Origin: Solanum dulcamara
Lineage: Eukaryota; Streptophyta; Magnoliopsida; Solanales; Solanaceae
Assembly: GCF_947179165.1 (NCBI RefSeq)
Contig: NC_077242.1
Span: forward strand, 3,844,001 to 3,908,000
Reading direction: 5' to 3'
Length of the DNA: 64,000 nt
Shown here: positions 25,025 to 36,728 of the stretch, in pieces
How positions within the stretch are numbered: position 1 is the stretch's first letter
Layout of the letters: every line of letters starts with the position of its first letter
Notes under the pieces: generated by a model
The model's database searches: none
Told to the model about the DNA's origin: nothing
Seen by the model: only the letters and a program-made list of their open reading frames with translations
Position numbers and translations under genes: made by a program

Positions 25025-25457
25025 TGTAGACATTGATACTTTGTAGGACTCTATAAGTTGAGTTCAATTTCAATTAGGGTTTTTGGAGGTTACTTTACCC
25101 TAAATCCTAGTTCATGCCTATATAAAGGGTAATATATTCCCTTGAAAAGGCATCTCAGATATTTCATAAAATTTTTGGGATATTCATAAAGAGATCAAAA
25201 TATGTCGGACTCTTTTTGAAAATCAAATATTTTAAGAAGATCTACAAATCTTTTCGTGGAGATCAAGTCCAAATCATCCTAATTCGAAAAATACGCAACT
25301 AAATGGCCCTCGATTCACAGAAAAATCTTAGGACAGAAAAATCAAGAATTAGGAACAATTTTGTGCCTATAATATTTTATCAATAAAATTATATTTTTAT
25401 ATATTTTATTTGTAATTATAATTTATTTTTCTATCACTTTAAAATTTGTCGCAAACA
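25025..25457 (+). mobile_element. solo LTR, family A copy 1
   Basis: A 433-bp block starting TGTAGACATTGA and ending GTCGCAAACA, flanked by a perfect 5-bp duplication ATAGC (25,020-25,024 and 25,458-25,462). It contains a TATA sequence (TATATAAAG near 25,119) and an AATAAA near its end (tttatcaataaaat), in the order expected of an LTR. No internal retroelement sequence adjoins it. A diverged reverse copy lies at 47,851-48,236. Confidence 0.9.
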
Positions 25458-25959
25458 ATAGCCAATACAAATGTTAATTCCCACTCACCAATTACAAAAG
25501 TAAGAAAAACAACACAAGAAATCTGTTGTATATCTTGTGCCTTTTAACCTTTATGAAAAAAGACTGCATAAAAAATCACTTATTTGTAGCAACTTTACTC
25601 TTTTCTTGATTCTCTCAAGTAAAGCTAGAAGCAGGGCAACTTCCATTTAATGCACCAAAACAAAATGAACTGTTATGCTTTCCTTAGCAACAAAGAACTA
25701 TAGCATACAGTAATAGTTATTTCACTTATTATAAAGTGTTACATGTTATCTTTTAGGTGATGTAATAGTATATATATTTTTTAATAAGATATATCAATAT
25801 TAGAGAGTTAAATTTTCTTGAATAGTAGTAAAAGAATTTTAATCAGTTATATATATAATTAATATGAGATATTTTTACACTATTAAATTATCTGAAAATT
25901 AATGTTGAGGTTTAAACCTTCAATCTGCATTAATAAAAGTATAATAATGCATTTAATTA
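25458..25959. other. intergenic, no gene seen
   Basis: AT-rich, nothing recognised beyond the LTR target duplication at its left end. Confidence 0.5.
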
Positions 25960-26420
25960 ATGGTGGTTGGTGATGATAATAGCTAGATGACTAGCGATAC
26001 CGATGATTTTATGGGTGTCAAATGGGGATGTTGTTAGCTAATTAATGGTAATTGATATTGTTACAACACGTGGTAGTTAATGGTGATAGCTCTCACAATA
26101 ATGGTTGAAAGTGATAGTTATGTTGGTGCCTTGGTGGTGACGACTAATAGTTGTGATGGATGATAGTGATGACTAATGGTGATGGTGAATGATGATGGTG
26201 GTTGACAATATATAGTAGTGACTATGCTGGTAAGTATCATTAACGAGTAGTGATTATTGTGATAATGATGGTTGATGGTTATTATTGTAAGTGGTGGTTA
26301 GTAATAGTAACAACTAACTAATTGTAGTAGTCGACAATGATGGTAGTTATGGTTGATGATAATGGTCGTGGACGTTGATATATAGTTGATAAGATGTGCG
26401 GCAGTAGTAGTCCTTGATAA
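25960..26420. repeat. imperfect TGR-triplet low-complexity tract
   Basis: About 460 bp rich in tgg, tga, gtg and gat words (for example ggtgatggtgaatgatgatg), with strong G-over-C bias on the plus strand. There is no regular unit and no open frame of note. Confidence 0.7.
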
Positions 26421-27765
26421 TACATAATACATGGTGTTATAGTGATGAACAAATTGAATAGTTGACCTGTCGTATTTATACAAGCCTTGAATAAACATCA
26501 TAATAATATTAAGATTTTATTACACATCTTAATCATTCAATTCTATTCAGACGCATTAAATGGTATAACATGAAAAAATAAACGCTTTAATTAAAATTAA
26601 GATTTGAATAATGAAAATTAAAATTTATATATATGATCCGAATTATTAAAATTAAGAGATTTCTTATAAGAGCAAACAAATGAGACGTTAAACTTCATTG
26701 ACAAAAATAGATAGCAACAAGTAGCCATATTTCTTTTTCCGTGGGGTCTGAATATATGTTTTTTGACTTGACAAAGGTAGGAGTAAGATAAAATCTACAT
26801 ACATTTCACTTTTCCAAGGCTCAAACATTATTAATGAGACTATACTAGATATGTTATTGTTGTTATTCAGTTCTTTTTTCTTTCTTTTATGTAATATTAA
26901 ATTAAGGAAAGAAGAGTACTATGGTTAAGACTTGAAGACTCTTGAACAAAAACATAAATAATTGTATATATTCTGTAAAAAAAAAACAAGTGTTGACCAT
27001 GAGGAATCAAATTCTCTGCCCTATCATTGGCGCCACTTTCAGAATTCCCTTCTTCTTGACTAATCATTTCATAAATTAATTACCAAAGTTTGGTAGCACA
27101 TATCATATACTATAATTTATAAGGTGATTGTTGTTTTTTTATTTCGTTTTCCTTCACATGTTATTAAATATCAAGATTGTACTTTGTACCAACTACTACA
27201 TTTCTTATTATACTTTGTAACAACGACTACATATCTTTACATAAACACCCTTACCTTCTTCAAGTTTTCTTTTTTCCAACCTTCTTCAAGGGTAAGGATG
27301 CTAATTACCTTCTTCTTTTTTTCTAAAAAATATTATAAATGTTGTATAACTAAGTAAGCAAAAATTTGTATACTCCATTTCAATTTATTTATCTAATTTT
27401 GACTTGACACAAAATTTAACAAAGATACTTTTTGAATTTTGTGATTTTGAATGTCTCAAAATGTCCTTGAATCTTATGAGGTTAATCATGTCAAGTGAAA
27501 AGTTAAAATTAAAGAATAGAGGAAAAAAAACATTCTTTAAAAAGAAAAAGACAAATAAATGGAAACGCAGCACGTTACTCTACATTGCTGAATTCAACTG
27601 TCATTTTTCTGTATTTTTTAAAAATATTTTTAATTATAAAATATATAATTATTTCAATTATTTATCTCAGTTTAGAATGTCTGTTTCACCTAGTAAAGAA
27701 GAAAATTCTAACATATTAGAATGGTGAAAGACATGCACATCGTATAACTTTTACACAAACGTTGT
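26421..27765. other. intergenic, no gene seen
   Basis: AT-rich. A stretch from 27,371 (tactccatttcaatttattt) resembles one end of a Stowaway-like element, but its partner end is unclear. Confidence 0.45.
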
Positions 27766-27778
27766 CAATTATTTCTAG

Positions 27779-27956
27779 GAAGGGGAGCCTGAGTAACTGG
27801 TAAATCTGTTGTCATGTGATCGGAAGGTCACGGGTTCAAGCGTTCGAAACAACCTTTGACGTAAATGCAAGATAAAGCTGCGTACAAGGATCGAACCCTT
27901 CTCCAGACCCTGCGCATAGCAGGCACTTTAGTGCACACCAGGCTGCCCTTTTTTTC
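27779..27956 (+). mobile_element. Au-type SINE with perfect 13-bp target duplication
   Basis: A 178-bp tRNA-derived SINE beginning gaaggggagcctgagtaact (A-box region), then ggtcacgggttcaagc (B box). The 3' part has gaccctgcgcatagcagg and ends gctgcccttttttt. It is flanked on both sides by CAATTATTTCTAG (27,766-27,778 and 27,957-27,969). The body resembles the Au SINE family found across flowering plants. It sits about 300 bp beyond the stop codon of the ethylene receptor gene. Confidence 0.9.
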
Positions 27957-28270
27957 CAATTATTTCTAGCTAAAAAAAAGGGATTAAACATGCTATCAAC
28001 CCTCCAGGAAAGACTGAACTTGTCCTACATATACATATATTGTAGAATTAACTACTTTGTACAAATCTATTGAGAATTACATCATTATGGTATCACTTTC
28101 CTATAAGATATTTGAAACTGCAACTAGCAAATCGCGCCATCATCATGAACAAACCATCGTTTTGCCCAAAGTGGAAAATTGTATTTACAGCGGACACTCT
28201 TGTATTCTGATTTCTGAGGGCATTGAGTCTTGACAAACACTTTTTGGTCGTGCAAACACTTCCTCTTTCA

Positions 28271-31200
28271 CTAGGATTGAAGAACAGCTCCGTGCTCTAA
28301 AAGCTCGGATAAAACACTTCTCATTTTGTCAATTGAAACAGGTTTCAGAATAACTCCGTCCATACCAACTCTCATGCAGTTTTCTTTCGTCACTCGGTCA
28401 GTGTTCCCTGTTAGTGCCACAATAAGTGGCCTCACGTGACGTTTCCCAAATTTCTCATGTACACTGAGGGCAACATCATAACAGTTCATACCAGTTATAC
28501 TCATGTCCATGAATACTACTTTGTGTTCCCGAGTTAGAACTCTTAAGCACTCATCACCAGAGCCAATGGTTGTTACATCGCACCCTAGGTGCACTAGTAG
28601 ACTCTTGGTTACCATCCTGCTAAACCTACATGAAGAAGTTTCAAAATTTATGTCAAATTAATCACTTAAGACATTATTCATCTTATAAATCATTTTCAAA
28701 AGATACTATATTTGCAACAACCTGAGAAACAGAGTTGTCACTAGGACAGATTTGGGTAAAATAATTTACAGCCACCAACAGTGAATGAGAATAAAGAAAA
28801 AAGCAAAAGGTTTGGATACTTGTCAAAAAAGTAAAAGAGAATCCTCTATAGGTTTTTTATTTGATACACAAGAATCCTCTGTACCTTGCTCTCAGAGATG
28901 TCTATATCTAATATTTATTAATCCCTTCGTCACGAAAAGAATGACAGAGTAAAAGGATTACTTCCATATATTTATTTCTTAAACCTTTAAAATAAGCAAA
29001 ATTGGAAACCACATAAAAGTACAACAAATCACATTTTCTGATAGTTTAAGATACTTCCTTAACTTTTTAAAATAGTGTTGGTCAATTAAAATATTTGAAT
29101 CCTCAAAGTATAAATCGGCGCAAAGATAGAGGTTTAGGTTCCAATCTTTTTTCTGCTTTGACTCAGAGTATAAATAAGCACAAAAAAGGACCTCCTTCCA
29201 TTTTCCTCTTTTTGTTAACCTCCTTCAACTTCCCCTTAAGCATGATAAGACCTATAATGTACTTCTTATCCAGTTTTTCTACCAACACAAGACGAAACTT
29301 CATGCATTTAATTACTAAAACTCAAGAAACAACTCACAAGCTAATGAGGCATGCATTGAAGACCAAACTTCAGCAGTTAGTGGAACCAAAACAAAATGAT
29401 AATGATTTTTGCAGGAAATAGTTGAATAAACTTTTTAGGAAAAATAATCTCTTGTTTCTACCGTCCCTACTTTGGACCTTTTTTTTTATGACAAGTGAAC
29501 CCGCAGCCGCTACCCTTCGGGTGCGCATCATCTAGATTATACTCCTAATATATCCAAGTCTAGAACATCCCAACATACATAAAGTTATGAGACTCTTAAC
29601 TTCCAGACATTTAATAGATGGTCAGGGTCCTTGTTCCAAAGTGATGTCCAACAATTACCACTTTTTTCAGCTTGTAGATGTCCAGTGTCACGTAAAATAG
29701 ACCAACACATAGCAGAACAATAATCATTGGCCAGAAAATGCAGGAAAAATAAGAGGTATAAAGTAAAGAGGTAGTATGAGCACTCACCCATTATCATCCA
29801 TAACCAAGACCTTTAGTCCTTGAAAAGCCATCTGCATGTGATTTGCAGGCAATCCAGGCATAAAGGGAAGCTTTGAGTCATTTAAGCGACCAGGAATGCC
29901 AAGTTTAACAATAAAGATAGCAGTAGATCCCTTCCCGAGACCTTCACTTTCAATCCAAATGTGTCCTTCCATAAGATTAACAAACCTGATCCAGGCCATT
30001 AGAACAATACGTCAAATAAATGATCACTGTTGTTAAGTGTCTCAACATCCCATGAACAAAATTTCCAAGGAATGTGCATCAGCCATAATAAAAACAAAGA
30101 ACTCAATCTAGAGCAGTCCTCAATTATCATAGCAGACTGAAAACCAAATCAAAACAAACACCAGTGAAGTGAGATACCTCTTACAAATTGCAAGGCCAAG
30201 TCCAGTGCCACCAGAATTTTTAGTTGCTAGTGCCTGGTTTTGCGCAAATTTACAGAACAACTTGGGGATATCCTGAGTATTAATGCCTGATCCTGTATCT
30301 TTTACCTAAATTACACGGAAAAAGTAGCAGTAAAATCAACAACAGCAACAATCACTACCGAAAAGAATTGCAGAGCAACTACCATTTATACTGGAAATAC
30401 AAAATATCAAGCATAAAAATAAACCTATAAACATACCTGTACACGTAAATAGAAGTGATTCTCACTTTGCACAGGAGAAAACTCGGGAGCTCTAGGATCT
30501 ATTAAAGATTCTGATTTTGCAGCATCAGCAGAAACTGACACACAGCCTTCTTTTGAGAATTTTACAGCATTGCCAACAACGTTTAAAAGAATTTGCATAA
30601 GCCGTTTTTCATCTCCAATAGCAACTTCCGGTAAATCCGAAGACAAACTAAGTGTGACAAACAGCTTTTTCACAATTGCAATAGGCTTGATTAAGTTAAG
30701 GACCTAAAGCAATAAACAACCACCTGAATTAGTGAATAGTTTCTGGGAAGGGCTGTCAAAATGGTTAAAAGAAACAAGTAACCATCCAATCCAACCCATT
30801 AAATATGAGTTGGATAACTGACCATTTAAAAATGGATCAAATATGGATACTATCCATATTATCCACTAAAATTGGATATCCAGATGGATAATATGGATAT
30901 CCATACTATCAAATACCCATTTGTCTGCTTGTTATATTTCATGAGTTCTTACTTTCTGGGAGTCTCAGCTTATTTTGACTTTTAGCTTGCGTTGTCATCT
31001 AACTATTCCTGAAACTATCCATATTATCCGTTGGTTAACCCATTTTTTCTCCGTGTTAAATATGGGGGGGTCGAGTATTTTATCCATTTTTGTATAGCAT
31101 GTTTCCGATCCGCCCATATCCGATCTGACCCGCCCACTTTTCACTCCTAGTTTCCAACACAACATGACAAATAACCGAAATATTGTCATAAGTAATGTTT

Positions 31201-34089
31201 TCAACAGATCTAGAACATATTTTCATTGTTCTTTTACTCAAATAATCTAGAACTTGCAAGTAAAAAGAAAAAGTAGGCTTACCTCTCTGAAGAGAGCATG
31301 AAGATTGAAAGTCCTAAAGTCAAGTTGAAGGCTTCCATCCTCTAGCCTTGAAAGATCCAAGACATCATTGATGAGAGTTGCTAAAAGGTTGCTGCTTTTA
31401 AGGATTGTTTCCACCATCAGCCGCTGCTCCGGTGTCAGTTCACTTTCTTGCAGCAAAGATGAAAGTGCAATTACTGCATGCATGGGAGTTCTCATTTCAT
31501 GATTCATAACAGCTAGGAAATCATTACGCGCACGAACAGCTGTTTCTGCTTCTTTTCTTGCAAGATCAAGAGCCATATTCTGCTCCATAAGCAGATCTCG
31601 AGCCCTCATTGATTCCTCCAAGATGGCAGCATGTGAGAGAGCAACAGCTACCTGCATTGACAACAGATACAGGAAAAAGTCACTCCATCACGTCACACAT
31701 TCAAGTCCCACAGGCATGAGCTGCTCCCATTTGAGCCCAGTTGATTGATTAATCATAGTCTACGAGAAGCTTGAATATCCACTTCAATGAAGAAACTGCA
31801 ATCACTCCACAAATTTCTGTTTTATCAAGGAAATTCACAACTAAAAGGTTAAAGATTTCAATTGCCTCTAATTAGTTCATTTTTTTCATTTATTTTCTCG
31901 AAATACTAGGAAAAGTGGGGTGCCGGAGAAAAATTGAGGGTGGAGGACTGCTCCTTCTGAAGAAATATTAACAGCATAATCCTGTCTTTTCTTTTATGCA
32001 CGTACTTATTTTTTCCCTTCTTCTCATTTTATATGAAGAGTACAGAAAATACTGCTCATACAGTCGAACTACATATTTAGTCTATGGTATATATATGAAA
32101 TCAAATCAAAATTACATGTCCTAGTTTGTTTTAGTTCCTACATCCAACGTCAAAATCTAATAAAGCGTAACAGTTGTGGAAGCCAGTTTTGTCAAATGCC
32201 ATCTTTAAGAGCTTGGTGCATAACAAGTTGAGTGTTTTAACAACAACATACCCAGTGTAGTACCACAAGTAGGGTCCGGGGAGGTGAGATGTACGTTGTA
32301 CGCAGACCTTACCCCTACCTTTGTGGGATAGAGAGGTAGTTTCCGATAGACTCTCGGCTCAAGGAAACCAAGTTGAGTGCTTTGGCTTGCTTAAATCACA
32401 CAATGCATATGCAACAAGGAACTACAGTGTGACTTTCATCACCAATAAATTCTTTCTTGTGGAAGGTGACACTAAATTATAAATGTTTCAATTAATTATC
32501 TTTTTCAATTCCTTAGGCATACAATTGCTTATTATTGTATTGTTTTCAATTCCTTACTCATACAATTGCTTTTTATGTTAGTAGTGGAGTATTATTCTTT
32601 AGTTTTTTACTTCTTAAATAATGTCCTCACTATATTTGTGCTTTTTGCTTAAAAGCCTAATAAACCTCAGATTGAAAATTCAGTCCAAGCATTTTCCAAA
32701 CTATGTGAATCAAGAGGAATAACATTTATGAAGATAATCAGTGCAGATGAAGTCTCTTATACTTTGATTTCTGTTACTATCTATTGTTTTTTGTACTTCG
32801 ATTATCGTATTATTTTGTTATAGTCACTGTTCCGAATGCTTTGTTATGCTTTTACTTCCGTTTCTTCTTTTTCTGGACTGCTTTGGACTATGTTTCCTTG
32901 AGCCGAGGGTCTATCAAAAACAACCTCTCCACTCCCCCTATGAGGTAGGGGTAAGATCGTACAATCCATCCTCCCCCAAACCCACTTTGTGGGAATACAC
33001 TAGGTATGTTGTTGGTGGTGTTGTAATCAGTGCAAATGAAACTGCATCAATACAATTGTCTCAATAAGACTGGTTTTGTAGCTTCTCTTATAATGATCAA
33101 GTAATATCTAGCATTTGAACATCACTGTGGTAAAAAAGTGAAGCGATCAGATATTATATCACATGTAAAAAATTTCAAACCTGATCGGCTACCACTTCAA
33201 CAAGCTCCAATTCATGCACATGCCATTGTCTTGCACTATTTGAAGGAAGCATCAAAACCATCAAAGCATAGCGCTTTGTCGAGAGTTCAGGCCAATCATT
33301 AATCTGAAAATTTGAGAGATGCAGAAGTGGGACCCTAACAGCAACCACCTCACCTGGCATGTACTTCCGGGCAGGTCGAAACCTTGCAACGGGAGAATTT
33401 GGTGAAATTTTAACAGCACGATTTGCACTGAAAACTTGATTAATTACTGGAAGTTGTATAGGTACTGTAAATCCAACTGGATTTTGATGATGTAGAGTGT
33501 AAGAAAGTTGAAGCTCCAAACCAGTTTGAGTTGGCATCCACAAAGCACACTCTTCCAGTGCCAATGCTCTTCCAAGTTCAACAAGTGTAGTCTTCAAAAT
33601 AGTATGTCTATCCAGAGTACTTCTGATTTCATGTGTTAGCATTCTAACATATCTACCCGTCTCCTCCTGTGTCCGAATAAGACCCATTTCACGATCAAGT
33701 TCTGCCGCTTTGTTTTTCAAGAATAGCTCCCTAGTTTTGACACTTAATAGATCGGGAATAATGTGCACAAGCATGATAGCAGTTGCACATGATACTGCAG
33801 CAGTAAAGGCCTTTGCGGTAGTCATCACTATTGCCACAGTCCTTGTATGAGCAGTAGACGTCCACAAGTTGATAAGGTGTGTTGCTCCACAAAGAACTAT
33901 GAAAGCACCAAACTGCACGAGCACCCATCGATATGGAAAAACAGCTGATTTCTGAACAAAGTATACCAACTCGATTGGGATGGAGAAATAAGCAACTGCT
34001 ATGAAAAAATCGGAAATGTACTGATACTTCATTAACAACTCATCGGCAGGCAATTGTGGATCAAAGCAGTTACAATCCATGATGGACAT
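28271..34089 (-). CDS. ETR2: ethylene receptor, ETR1-type with receiver domain
   Basis: Six coding exons on the minus strand: 34089-33181, 31651-31283, 30703-30437, 30305-30178, 29985-29788 and 28625-28271. All introns are GT..AG; total 2,226 nt, 741 residues. The N-terminus has the cysteine pair DCNCFD used for the covalent dimer, then three membrane segments (about 22-112) with the copper-binding C67 and H71 ([11 protein letters not shown]). A GAF domain (about 160-305) and a histidine kinase follow: phosphate-accepting H354 ([10 protein letters not shown]), N box [10 protein letters not shown] (467-476), G1 DTGSGI, F box KLFCKF, G2 GTGLGLAI. The receiver has D621/D622, phosphate-accepting D664 and K718. 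All landmarks of a subfamily I receptor are present. These receptors sit in the ER membrane and, without ethylene, activate CTR1 to repress the response. The symbol follows tomato usage; Arabidopsis ETR2 is a different, subfamily II gene. The ATG at 34,089 is the first in frame after a TGA; the ATG at 34,080 aligns better with ETR1 and could be used (738 residues). Confidence 0.96.
29480..29528 (-). repeat. short 3' fragment of the tobacco-type SINE
   Basis: Read on the minus strand it has cgcacccgaagggtagcggc followed by gggttcacttgtcat and an A run. This is the tail of the SINE family at 19,549. It lies in the last intron of the receptor gene. Confidence 0.65.
30749..31150. mobile_element. 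hAT-like MITE in intron 2 of the receptor gene
   Basis: The left end AGGGCTGTCAAAATGG and the right end, read back as AGGAGTGAAAAGTGGG, are imperfect inverted repeats. Subterminal words (atggatatcc, tatccatatt, cccgcccac) are typical of nonautonomous hAT elements. The flanks AGTTTCTG and AGTTTCCA could be a decayed 8-bp duplication. The element does not touch the splice sites. Confidence 0.6.
32235..32368 (+). mobile_element. SINE in intron 1 of the receptor gene (plus orientation)
   Basis: acaacaacatacccagtgta, then gggtccggggaggtgagatg, cgcagaccttacccctacct and ctctcggctcaagga. It is flanked by a perfect 11-bp duplication CAAGTTGAGTG (32,224-32,234 and 32,369-32,379). Its orientation is opposite to the gene. 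Confidence 0.92.
32893..33024 (-). mobile_element. SINE in intron 1 of the receptor gene (minus orientation)
   Basis: Reverse copy of the same SINE family: ttccttgagccgagggtcta, gaggtaggggtaagatcgta, cccactttgtgggaata, aggtatgttgttg. Together with the copy at 32,235 it forms an inverted pair about 525 bp apart within the same intron. Ends are approximate. Confidence 0.85.
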
Positions 34090-35215
34090 TCACCTCAATG
34101 AATCACTCTATCTTATCAACAACACTGCAGCACAAGGACATCAATTCGTGAAAGGAAAGAATGTATCCCTCTGAAGATAAAATAGTCCAGAAGAATACTA
34201 ATACAGCAGCTAAGTTATCCATAGCTCAAAAAGGCAAAAAGCAATATTAGCAACTGCTCACATATATAATTAATCTTTTGAAGAAGAGAGAAACTTTAGT
34301 AGAAACATAGTGACTAATACTTATAGATATGAAAAGAACAACAAGAAAATATGCTGGATGGACCGTGTCTAAAAACCTTAACAGAGTATACATCATCCAG
34401 TAAGACTCTCCTTTCAAACATGATTAATTATAATTACAACTACTATCATTATTTTAATAAGTATATAAGATGTTGTTATTATATAGAAGCGGAAATAGTA
34501 GATTTTTTTGATGGGGAAATGAAGCACCGGCAAAAAAAGGTACTTCACCCTCGTTTCTCATTCTCAACAACCGATTCAACTACTCCATTTCTAAAATCCT
34601 AAATTATTCCAACTAAAACCGGAACCCATTTTGGATAGCTGGTTTTACTTTAGGATTTATTCCAAATCAATTGATGTAAAACTCTTACAAGCTGAAAAAT
34701 GAGGTTTGGATAATCAGGTCATGGGGAAAACGATTCAATTTTTAATGTTTTTTTACTTCCATCCCAATAACTGAAAACTCGATATTCAGTAATAAAAATT
34801 TGATCTTTAAAATTAATGGACAGGAAAAAAATCAAATTTAATGAGTTTCATCTCAATAACTGAATACCAACAATTCAGCAAATAAAATTTACGTAATTAG
34901 CCTCGAAACAGAGAGAATTTTAAATATCTACACACTGAAAAAAAACAGAGTATTGCAACATAACAACAACAAAGCACAATTTTGATTTCAGAGCATAATT
35001 GACATTGTTAAACAACTTTGTAAAACACAGAACATAGTAAGTCATGTGACAATTCGTATTCCTCGATCAAAATTATGGGGAAAGAGATTAGGGTTTCAGT
35101 CTCGCGGAGCGAATAGAGACGGAAAAACTTACAACGGAATATCGCCGGAAAAGAGATTTGCGACGAATGAAGTCGCCGGAGATAGAACTGGAGAAGAAAT
35201 GACCGCTTATACAGT
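34090..35215 (-). other. 5' leader of the receptor gene with a probable leader intron
   Basis: On the minus strand a donor (cgttgtaagttttt, gt at 35,132-35,131) and an acceptor (tgtgctgcag, ending at 34,125) would remove about 1.0 kb of leader. ETR1-type genes commonly carry a leader intron. The first leader exon would lie between about 35,175 and 35,133, rich in ctccggcgac-type sequence. A TATA-like TATAAG (minus strand, about 35,206-35,211) precedes it. This is inference; no transcript was available. Confidence 0.5.
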
Positions 35216-35219
35216 CCCA

Positions 35220-36175
35220 CAAATTTAAGCATCCTCCATTAAAGGCCAACCATTTTGATTAGGCGGTGCTGCTAAATTTAGTAAAATTGAGTGACATCAC
35301 AGTCACTCACTTTATGGAGGTTTGATTAATGTCAAATCATAATTTTATAAAATTATTATTGTTTTTTTATATTGAGTTATTTGGTAAATTGATAACGCAT
35401 TATGGCATTAGTAATTTTACTTAATTTGTACATAAACATTAAATATTATATCAATATCTTATTGGTTAGTATCTTTGTCTTTTAGCTTTCAATTCACATT
35501 ATTGTCTTAATTCTTTGATTTGTATTGCACTTGTATAGTTTTTTTCATGTTAGTTACTACTATTTCTATTTTATGAGTATTCTATAAAGTTACATTATTG
35601 TCTTGTCGTGCCATATTATTAGAGAAAAATAGCTATTTTAAGAGCATTTTCTTATTGATTAAATCGAAAATCAAATCGTTAAGGACCAAATATCGATAAA
35701 TCAAAAATTAATAAAAAATATCTTATTGATTTATCATATTCAAAAATCAAAAACTAATAAACCTAATCGATAATACATGAAATTGAACCGAGACCTAAGG
35801 AATATTTGCGCAAATACATGTACACAGAAAATTGCGCCAATGATTTTTTGATCATTTTGTGAGCTTCAATGGGATGGATTTGTTGTTGACGATAAAATTC
35901 TAACTTAGGAATTACATGGTAAATCCACTTCAGAATTTCAGAGACAAAATTTTGCTTCTGTAAGTAATATGTTAAGCAAATATTTTTGGTGAAAATAATT
36001 TTTTATAACTATTTATAAATTATAACAATATATAACGTGCTTTTATAAGTGATGTTTGGGGAGAAAAGTATGTAAGCATATTTTAGAAGATAGAGAAGTT
36101 GTTTATAATAGACCTCGGCAAAAGACATATTTATCTTTACTAAAATAATTTGTTAATTATATACACTTATAAATT
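35220..36175. other. intergenic, no gene seen
   Basis: AT-rich. Near 35,640-35,790 there are several 'aaatcgaaaatcaaa / aaatcaaaaa' words of the kind found in hAT subterminal regions, but no ends could be set. Confidence 0.45.
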
Positions 36176-36267
36176 GAGTAAAAGAAAATGAACTTTTTAT
36201 ATATCTTACATTTAAAAATGAGAGTAAAAGAAAATGAACTTTTTATATATCTTACATTTAAAAATGA
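36176..36267. repeat. 46-bp tandem duplication
   Basis: Two apparently identical copies of a 46-bp unit beginning gagtaaaagaaaatgaact and ending tttaaaaat, offset by exactly 46 bp. Confidence 0.92.
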
Positions 36268-36728
36268 GGATCACTTATGTGTAAAAATAAAAAAAAATTA
36301 AAAGAAAAACATAAAATTAAAAATAACTTTATAAAAAGATACAAAACCAAATCTCTCTAAACTTACAACTCGAACGCAAATTATGCAATAATGGTTTGAT
36401 TTGTCACAAGTTATTTTTAAAGTTACTAAAATTATAAAATTAAGAAAAACCACGTGGTATAGCAAATATGTGATATGTATTAGAGTGTCTAGCTATAATT
36501 TTAAAAAATTATTATATGTGGATATATTTTATACTTTATATTAGTGCATCGGACTGCCCTTTGTACTTTATATTAAATAGCAAATCTTCAGCTATACATG
36601 GATATCTTAATTATAGACACATTCAACAGACTTCTTTTTTTACTCTGATTCTCCCTTCTAAATTTTCTCTCTCTAATCCCTAATTTAAGGGGATTTTTCT
36701 CAATCTTTTTGCAGATCATGATCAATTG

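Noticed and set aside
33731..33928. 65-codon minus-strand frame inside the receptor
   Set aside because: Out-of-frame shadow of exon 1.
35046..35228. 60-codon plus-strand frame near the receptor promoter
   Set aside because: Antisense shadow of the GC-richer first leader exon.
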